This document shows positions 48,509 to 58,600 of a stretch of 64,000 bases of DNA, in pieces. The position numbers were made by a program, and so were the translations under genes. How positions within the stretch are numbered: position 1 is the stretch's first letter; the number at the start of each line of letters is the position of its first letter. This DNA is from Parelaphostrongylus tenuis (taxonomy: Eukaryota; Nematoda; Chromadorea; Rhabditida; Metastrongylidae): NCBI GenBank assembly GCA_019055375.1, contig JAHQIW010005360.1, forward strand, positions 419,377-483,376, read 5' to 3'. The notes under the pieces were generated by a model. It was not told where the DNA came from and did not search any database. It was given only the letters and a program-made list of their open reading frames with translations.

Positions 48509-48697
48509 GAATACGACCTTATTAAGAGGACGAATCGTTGGCGATTCAACACGACAAACGGTTTCTCTAATGATGTGGCATTGTTTCGAAACACCACGCC
48601 AGCACTGCAGCATGCGTTCGTTGGACAATTATGTCAAATCAAAGCCAGCTGTCCCTCCTACCTCATCCACCGTGAAGAATCGTTGACTGGCTACGCG
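48509..48697 (+). CDS. coding-like exon, unrecognised
   Basis: From a TTTCTAAG acceptor-like site the frame reads YDLIKRTNRWRFNTTNGFSN, DVALFRNTTPALQHAFVGQL, CQIKASCPSYLIHREES and LTGYAI, up to a GTGAGA donor. Two cysteines and two glycosylation sites suggest an extracellular piece. Another plus frame is also open here. No partner exon found. Confidence 0.28.
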
Positions 48698-49624
48698 ATT
48701 GTGAGAGGGAAAGAGAAAGAAAGCTTATTATAAAGAAAAACGACATTGATAAAGACAAAAGCAAATGGCCCAAATGTGATGAACTCATCATTCAACTGGT
48801 ATGCGTATCGGGTCGTCGCTGATTCTGAAAATATCAGACTACAAAGCTTGAAGTTGAGCTCTTAACAACTTCACCGTATTCCATTTTAGCCATTACTTCA
48901 AAATTAGTAATTTCTTAATTTTCATCAAATATTATAAGTTTGTTAACCCTTCTTTTGGTGTAGTGAGCTTCTTCTTCAATTTAGAATTTTTGAGTAGTCG
49001 CTGCCAAATAAAATGTTAAGCATATTTGCCTGTTAATTAAAAAATTACTAAGAACATGAAAAATGTTGGAAAAAGACTAGGATTAGAATTATTGTAGTAA
49101 ACATTTGAGGCTCAATTCATTTTGATACATTAGCACGTTTGTAAACTTTCAGGAAGTTTTCAGTCAAATAAGCGTGCCAGGCCGCTTGGCTACTGGCATC
49201 TACAACTCTGTAGTAAGCAAGCAACAGAAGCTATGCTCTGCTTGCGAAGTGGAATTCTATTTATTTCCCAAAAAGTCGTCTTATTAATTAGTAATTAGTT
49301 TTCTGAGCTCTACAGTTTGAACTTCTACAGCTATTTTGAACTGTATAGTACTGAAGTTCACTTGCGTCCCTTTCTATCCAATACTATTTTGTGGCGAACC
49401 TATCGGTCGGATTTGTTTTCGCTTTTGTCTATGTCGAGTAGTTCTCAGTTCGACACTTCGCCGAACACATTCGTTAATCTTGAGGACATACCGTATAGAG
49501 TTCAGGAAAATAAGCGTATGGCGATGCGCGATTGGCTGGCGAAGGAGAACAGACCCCGCCCGTGTGAAGCCACGCCTTGTGGCGCGTCGCCGATTTTCGC
49601 AAACGGGAAGGAAACGGTTCCGGA

Positions 49625-49687
49625 ATGGACGCCAAGCCGGAAAACCCAGTCAAAGCCGAGCAGTCTGTTCATTTTCCATTTCTACAG
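49625..49687 (+). CDS. ast-1: ast-1 exon 1
   Basis: [20 protein letters not shown], then Gln, and a strong GTGAGT donor in phase 0. An overlapping frame beginning at ATG 49431 is also open through the whole exon. Confidence 0.6.
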
Positions 49688-52600
49688 GTGAGTCGACGTC
49701 TGTGTGGCCCTTTCACAATTCCCATTGACGCTTGTCATTTTGATTTTACCGTTAACAAAAGTTTTTTCATTTCCCCTTTTCCAGAGCTCTTCCTTGACGT
49801 CCGTCACCAAAACCTCTGTATTTTCCTTTTTACTATTATTTTTTCTTATGCATGGCAAAACTATCTGAATGACCCCTCTGATTCTATTCCCATCACAAAC
49901 TTAACCATTTTCGAATCATTCAACTGGCTTTTTCCAGTTATTCAACGTGCACTGTATTATCACGTCTTTTACATCTTTCTGAACCACTTGAGTAGAACCG
50001 TTAATGTCTTAATATCACCAAGTACGGCAAAAGCTTCTACCTTGCTGAATATAAGCTTGGAGCTCATAAACTTTAAGACGTAAGACAATTTTGAGAAAAT
50101 GTGAAAATCGAGAAATCTTCCTAGAATGGAATGCACACCGGTCAACTCACACGCAATCCTTTCTATGATACATCCAGTATTGCACCTCAAAAACATCAGA
50201 ACGGTAAGTGTTTTTTTCCAGAGCATTCTTGTTTCCTTGCTAAAAAGGATTTCTGCTCAAAAGTAACTAATGCAGAAACTTCTCTCATATAGAGCAAATA
50301 GCGCGATCCTCTATAAGCTCCACAAGCATGCGCATATAAGCACAATACATAAGAAATCTCAGTTTTTTGACGACTGAAGCAATCTCCGATCATTTCGATA
50401 TTGATGGATTGTCGTAGGCTTAACTGACTGCAAATAGGACTCACTTGATTTCGTACCAACACATCTCTTCTTCTTCTTCTTTGGACTCAAATTACAGCCA
50501 AGGCAAGTGCTTTAGCTCTGTCTTCTAGGCTGCAAAAGGATTCAAATTGACCATTTTTCTGCAACATTCACAAAGCAGATTTGCTTAACCAACAGTTGAA
50601 AGAGCGCACAAAATGCATGGCTTCCTTTGTAGAGGGTAAACCGAGAAACAGGTAAAATGCAATAGATACTTGAGTCTTTCTCAGTGGATTTGAGGACGGG
50701 TAATGTAAGATAAAGTAAAATAAGAATTAATAAGTGACCTCACAACTTAAGAACGATGGCCAGTATCATATTCACCGCTCATCTACTTCACTTAAATGCT
50801 TAGAAGAGTTTACAAGTGAAAGAGACTTTCTGAATGTGTTTTTTATCGTTTAATGCAATATTCGTAACAATCGTGTCGGCGAATTTGGCGCTCTGATGTT
50901 CACGGCAATCGTCGTAGTGGCTAACCAGGTTACCGTTTGTGAATAGCGTCTTTTCCCTTCGGCTGCTGCTGTTAACGCCGCAGACCGGAAAGCCGGAAAA
51001 ACGCATATGCTCGCACGTGTGTTCGGAATCACGTCGATGCTTCTCGTCGTTATTTCAACCCTTATCACCCACTGAACATTGATGTCGGTGCTCAAGCGAA
51101 GTTCATGTCCGAGGTGACTGCTAAGGCTATAAATTTATTTTTGCTTTCTAAAGCGCTATCAACTTTTTTTCTAAGCAAAAACGTTGACCTCGGAGTTCCT
51201 GAAATCCGTCTTTGTCTGGTTTATTCAAATCAGGCCTCTTAATGCTTGAATTTCGAGAATCAGCCTTAGTGTTCAAGTTCATCTGACATACTTCACAGAC
51301 TTTCACCTAGGATTATTATAAAAATGTCATCTAATATAGCTTTTTGACTTTCACAGTTGAGAGAGTCATATAGTTGTTGGAAACTATGCACTGGCAAACA
51401 CATCATTGATGCTCGTTGTCGATTGAATCTCCAACAAATTATTGTTCACAAACGTTCTGAAGTAGGTAGAGAAAAAAACAATTTTTCGATCCTAAATAAG
51501 ATATTTTACTATGATTCCAAAAAACAATACGATAGATCATCATTACAGACATCTTATCCGGGATGAATCTCTCTATGCAAGCATTCAATGCCACACCAAT
51601 GCCAGTAAAGGATGAGCAGGTCGTTTTCGATATTCGTCCAAAATCAGAGTTTGAAACATTCTCATTTAGATTACAGATCTTATGCAATAGTTTGAGAATT
51701 TTTAACTTTTCGTCTCTGTAACAGTGAAAAATTTCAGCTAGCTCAATTCAATATGAGCTCTTGTTTCAACTATTCCGGACTGAAATTGCCCACCTGTCAT
51801 CCAGGAGCGCTCGCACAGCCAGGTAGGTGTTTTCATCTTGAATCTGTCAAATAGCATTACATCTTTTCGCCTATACTCTTGTGAATGTACAGTTTCGTGT
51901 GGAAAAGCATTGATTAGGTTGCCTATTAGGGTTACGGTAGGCATGGCAAACAAAGTCCGGCCGAACCAATCTCCATGCACATCCTGTTTTGTCGAGCAGC
52001 TTCAAAACACCGACCCGTGTGACACATGTGCCTGGCTTGTACTCAGCCGCTCATCTATAGGCATCTCTTTCTATTCAATTGTATTATGTCTAAAAATTTT
52101 GTTCCTATATTGAAACACTTCAAGTCATCAGTAGAACACTTCTGTTTGAATATGGAGTTTTCATCACTGTCTCATAAAGCAGCTAACAGCTCATTTGAAA
52201 TTTACCATTAATTCTGTTTGAAGAAAAGACAAGAAGCGGATCGCACTTTGATTACTTCTAAAGATAAAACTTGAGTTTTTGGAGTTTCTCACAAGCATGT
52301 GCAATTAGAACAGAATTATCCAAGATTTGAGAAAAGAAACCATTTCTAATGTAACATTTGCTTCGCTGACGTTAGTGGATTTTGTCATGCAATCCAAAGA
52401 TTAGTACGTTGTAATTACTAGCCAAAGCCATCTTGTATAGTTGAAGTACGCAAGCGAATGCTTATTTCTGTAATCAAGCCCTGAAAAAGTCCGTTAAAAA
52501 TTGTTTTCTACGTAGCCGGTAAAGATTGAGGCATTACGGCTGCATGTTCTTGTTGAGTAATTGTCGTTTGTCCGCTTCGTGCACTACTGCTCGTGTCAGC

Positions 52601-55600
52601 GGCGCTTATTATGGCAATCACATCACCGTCGTTGAGCTCTCGATTACCTGGCGTTACCGTAGACGATATTGATAGTTTAATTGCTCTATTATGCGCTAAA
52701 CGCTCACACACTCTTAGCATACTGGTGCCGCCGTCTGTTCTACACAGCCGCGGGACAGATGTGAGGTCTGATTACTGTATCAGATGAACACGATCCAATG
52801 AGTAAACAATGTCGGGCTTCTATATGCCGATGAAAATGATGTTAGGAAAAGAAGAACGAGATCAAGCTTGCCGCCTGACGGGAAGATTTTCGCAATCGAT
52901 GTTCCCAAGAAAGAAGGGGACACCATTCTGGCTTAGCTCGGAAGAAATTTGTTTAGAAGGCAAACCACCTACGTCATCTGTTTACTAAACATTATTGTTC
53001 TAAATTTTAGCAAAAGCCAAGAATTCGAAAGTTATAGGGATGCAGTTTTGAGCTAGAATTGATATTACCCATATTTTCTGTCACCTTGATCTTGCTTCCA
53101 GCTACTTATTGAGAGAAAACGACATTATTGAAGGTTAGAAAGAAAGAATGTACTTATTTTTAATCTGGACACATTTTTGACTTCTTGGATGAAGTTGAAT
53201 TTTGACCTAATTGACACCTCTAAAGCATCATATGTAAGTAAAATTCATTATAAAATATAGTTTGACGTATAGAATGCTTCAATGATTCCTATTTCTTTCA
53301 CATCCAGTGTGACCGTCACATTTGCAACCTTGGCCTGCAGATTTCCTATCATTGAAATTGAAATAGGAGAATGCTTTAGCTAGTCATCTATGAAGCGGTA
53401 ACATTCAATCAGTTCCGAAGAAGGGAGCCAATCGAATGAAGTTCGTTTCCGGCCCGACGGCCACAAATGATGCAAGTCGTGCTTTAGTGACTGCATAACG
53501 AAGTGCTAGAACAAGTGTCATCATCAGCGTGTTAAGGTCGTGGTAATGACGATTGCCGGCAATGATGTTAGCCTCGACGCATCTCCACAACACGGAGACT
53601 AGACCCCTGTCTTATCGCTAAGGTCAATTAATGGCCAGTGCTCTCGCTCTCTTATGCAACTGTCGACAAGCCTGAGAAGCCCAGCCGACAACCAGGTGCA
53701 AGCGCACTAAAACCACTTAACACCTACTTTAAGCGTGCATTATATAGCTAAAGCAATGCCGAAAAGCCGATCATGCTCGGGCACTATAATGATAGGCTGC
53801 CATCCATCATGAGCACTTAAGTTGACCGTTTAAGGTCGTCAAAGCACCCCCTTTGCTGAGTGAGTGGCCATTTTTTCCCGACAAAAATCTGTTAAAGAGA
53901 TTCACTAACGGTCATTTACTGAATCATACCGAAGCGATATATTTACAACATTGACCACTTGTTCAGCTGAAAAATCCCATGAACGCAAATTCACAGCTCA
54001 GAGTAGAATGCCTTGATTCTTAGCTATACACAAAAAGTTAATGAAGTTTTAGTTGAAACAATAGAACGTAAAAATAGCAGTGATTAGCACAGATACTTGA
54101 AGAAATTCGTATTTCTTGAATATATATTCTCCTCGATCTTCCCTCATTCATCGACGACAAATGATTAGATTTACGCTCGCACTCCTATCACCTACAGTCA
54201 TCTTTCTTTTCCCACAGATTCATAAGTCGATTTTTCACTTAGTAGACAAGAAGATTGTCGCAGTTGATCTAAGAAAATTCTTGCATAGGATTTTTCATGT
54301 AGCTCGATCGCGTACTGATTTGATTCATCAAACATCACTAGTGTCATCGTTTTCGACCCAATCCTTTTTGTCAGCATGGAAATCAGCCGTACTTCTCAAT
54401 TTTCTACACAAGATAAAAATCATTTCGAGAAGTAAAAGCATATTAGTCGTCATTCCTCACTTCTTCGTTGCTCTTTCCATATGATTTTCATCCAATCTTA
54501 CAGTAACATAGTGACTGTTTATCTTAGCTGATTATTCTAAGCGAGGAAAAACAGCTTTCTTTACTCGAGTTCTTGCGAATTTTCTGACAAAAAAACGTAA
54601 TGTGAGAAGGTCGGGGTGGATTATAAAGCGGCCTGCGCTCTTGATTTAAGTTACAAGTCAGAAGATTTGATCCATGATGCTTAAACCAATAATCGATGAA
54701 CTAATCCGTAAAAGAGACTCTGCTGAGGAAGATCAGTGAAGATTGTTTGGATTGTCGATGCGATAGCATGACTGCCATGGCGGTGGTTGTGAATTTTCGA
54801 CAACAGCGTCAAAGTGGTAAGACTTGCCCAACGTCTCACCATATGTTGACGTTAATCGCATCTCGCGCTTGGCTAATCTCGTTCGTGTCTCAGGTGGTTC
54901 TTTTTTTCATAATTGACCATTCTTCACGGTGCGGTTATATCCACCTGTATGCGATTTAACACCGTGCTAACATCGCACAGCTGTGATTTCTGTGCTTCTT
55001 GATGACCTTAACGACCTTCGATAACCAACCGTCCACTAACAAACTGCATTACATTCACCACTAATTACACTAATCTGCTTTGTTAAGCTACCGTATCCGA
55101 CCGGATTCTAAGTCTACGACCCTTTGGCCAATTAGCGTGATTCTTGACTGAGAAATCAGAAACATTCACACACCCACGCACACACATTCCTGCATCCGAA
55201 TGCGACGTCCATCGCATCGTCACGATTTGAATTAGGCCGTGATTAGAATTTCAGCATAGTAGAGGAAAATTGAGAAGAGAGATGTAGAAAGTGTCACGAA
55301 AAGATGCGAGCAGACACTGACATGCCGAATAGCGACACGAATAAGTGGTCAACAGACAAATCACGTAATGCAAGACAAGAGGCCGTTGATGAGGAGGAGA
55401 CATTTCACTTCGTTAGGTCCTCTATGCTCAACCAAGGATCTCCAAATAGGTCATAGGGAAACGATTTCTACTAGTTCGGCGTTGACCACTGAGTTCTTGT
55501 ATATTTGATAAACTTACAGAAGGTTGCTAACAGAGCACCTTTTTCATACTTGACGATTCGACAAGTTTCTTTTTTTTGGAGCCATCTTCGAAAGATGATC

Positions 55601-58600
55601 AGTAGGAGATAATAGGTAGATTTGTTGTGTAACGGTAGGTGATATGAAAAGAGACTTGTAGATCATGCTATAATCACTAAGGGACTGTGAGCTGCGGCAA
55701 AAAACTGAATATTTTATATAAGCAAAGCGGGCCAAAGAGCTTTTGAATTTGTCGAATTCACTAGACTCATCTGGAGTGGTAACACATTAATTTCTTTTTT
55801 CAGTCGACCTTTATCAAATATCAGTCATGAATATCTACGTTTTTCCCTTGTATCAGTTGGGCCTATGAAAAGGTAGATAACCGTAACCAATCTGAGTGAT
55901 TTCAGATCCCTATCAAATCCTTGGACCTACATGCAGCCGTCTTGCACATTCGGGTGAGCGATTTCACTGAATTACAAGTTTGTGCTGGGAATAGGAGCTT
56001 CCAAACGTTTATTAGAAAAGTTCTACAGCATTATTTTCACTGCCTGATTTTCAAAATGTTCAAAACGTATGTTTTTGTGTCTATTATCTGATCTTCTCTT
56101 CACTAAATCTGGGAAACATTTTGTATTCATGATCTTTCATATCAATGTAATGAAGATGCATAATAGAAAGAAACAGTTAAGACGATATGGGCAAAATTCA
56201 CTGCAAAAAAAACGGCACAATATTGAAGGCAGCGGACAAACGCAGTTATGGCAATTTCTGCTTGAACTGCTCGCCGACAAGCGATATGACGACGTGATCA
56301 CATGGGAAGGAACACAAGGAGAATTCAAACTAGTCGATCCGGACGAAGTTGCCAGGTTGGCATGAAGGTTGTAATTATAATAATTAACATGGAGCACTTT
56401 GAGCCTTGTGAAACACTAAATGAATTTTTGATAGAACAAGACCGTTCCTAGAGAAAACATGGAAATTGCATGCAAACAAATAGAAATGCTATGAAGAATT
56501 AATTGTTTGATACAAAAGCATTCGCAGAAGAGTGCCGCTTGCTTCAATCTTTGACATTTTCCGATTTCTCAAAATGAACGAGCCTGTATAGAACTGTACA
56601 GGACGATTTGTTTAGGAAATGGGGTGAGCGAAAGTCGAAGCCGAACATGAACTATGACAAGATGTCCCGTGCACTACGTTACTACTACGATAAAAATATC
56701 ATGTGTAAAGTACATGGTAAACGATACGCATATAAATTCGATTTTCAAGGTAAAGTGATTTTTTCACGCAATGACCACATGATATGAGTCCGCTGCTCTC
56801 AAATCTTTATTTGAATCCACCATGATTTGCATGTTAAATCTCAAAGATGAAGAACTACAGTGGAAAAAATCGGTAAAGTTAGAGACAGCAATTTGCTGTA
56901 ATTGTTGAAACTTAAGGAATTGCCCAAGCACTACAACCTCAAACTGGAAGCAATGGTGCTGACTGCTTATCACCACAAACAGTAAATCGATTGCAGCAGG
57001 ACTTTATGCAAGGAGGATGGTCTGCTAACTACAGATCTCTAATTCCGACTGGCTTACAGGTGACGGGATCCAGTCATTTACTATCCACAGTGCATTACAT
57101 AGAATTAGCGAGTTGTAAGCAAGGCGGAGCTATCGCCTCTCCAATGCTTTGTGAATAAAAAGAAATCAAAATCGCAGCCAAAAAGTGCAGGTAGGTAAGA
57201 TAATGAATTTCTAAGTGATAACTGTGCACAATTAGAGGATTTACCACGTACTATTTTACCAAAATATCAAAAAATTCAGAGCTTTTTTGAACGCTCTGAT
57301 GTGGTTATTGAACCGGTACAGTAGAAGTAATACGTGAACCCACCACTTCAAAATCCTATTGTCATTCTTGACAAACCATTTGTGTTAACCCCTTTTAACG
57401 CAACTGCGATGTGCCCTTCGTCTCGTTGTTGATCTACAATGGGAATTGTATTCCCATTACTCACATGAAAAATCTTCAATAGTCATTACACTAGTTTGTA
57501 CAATAGGAAAAAGACAAGGAAACATTTTACAAACTGTCGATTTTTCATAACAAAACTTGCTCGAGATTATTTGCAAAATAGCGCAATTCACAAGGTATTT
57601 TAGTAATGTAGAGGTTATGCAAAAGTCAGTCTTCTAGATTTTCATAATAAAATATAATATCTTCTCTTTCACATTTGTTAAAATTTGGGAAAAGTTTGTC
57701 AAAAGTCGAGGAAACTTCGAGTTTGCTCTGATAAGCACACATCGGCTCCAGGCACAAGTATCGACACAGAACCAACTTAGCAGAGTAAAAAGTAAAACGA
57801 AATAGTGCAAGGCTTATTAAGAGCAATTGTATAATGTTAAAAAAAATTATTCTGCCTTATTAAGTTGAAGGCGTTTTCTCAACCTTAATTTGTGCTCAAA
57901 ATGTCAGAAAAAAGTATAAACGAGTAGAAATGTTAGGTCGAGGAAAAGTTCCTTAACACTCATTAGAAATTCAAAGTTGATATATAATTCCAATTAGAAA
58001 CAACAACAAGTATTCTTTGAAGTAATGACCATCATTATCCACGACTTCTGTTAACAATCTGCAAGCTCTCGAAATCGCCAATTGTTGGGCTTTGAGTCGA
58101 AAACTCCTGGCATGCCTCTTCAACTTGATCAAATGTCTCGAATTGCCATTCCTGCAGGAAATGTATCATTGAGCGGAACTGGACCATAATCGGACGGCGC
58201 AGCATCTGGGCTGTAGTCTGGGTGCGGAAAGACTTCGAGTATTCTCATTTTATCAAACTTTTTCTCAGTCTTCTTTGCGGAGTAAGGTTTGATATTGCCT
58301 TGCTGAAACAGCGCGCGCTTACGACGAATCGATGTCGAGTACTCTTTTAACGCATCGTAGACTCGATCCAACTGCTTCTTAACATAAATTCGAATTTTTC
58401 GTGGGTGCTAGAGTATTTTTTTCTTAATCTAGTACCTACAGTTAAAACAAATGAAATCCTATTATGGTGAGAGATATGCTAGCACTTAGCACGAGGTCAG
58501 CCAGGCATCGAGGCTGTCAGCAACCATTGTCAACTGATTTAGCCTGGTATGCACATATCGGTGCCAAGCACCCAGGCCGAATTGCTTCACTGTCGATTGC

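Noticed and set aside
54116..54484. 122-codon frame in ast-1 intron 2
   Set aside because: Low-complexity Leu/Ser/Ile/His-rich, no splice sites of note, no motif.
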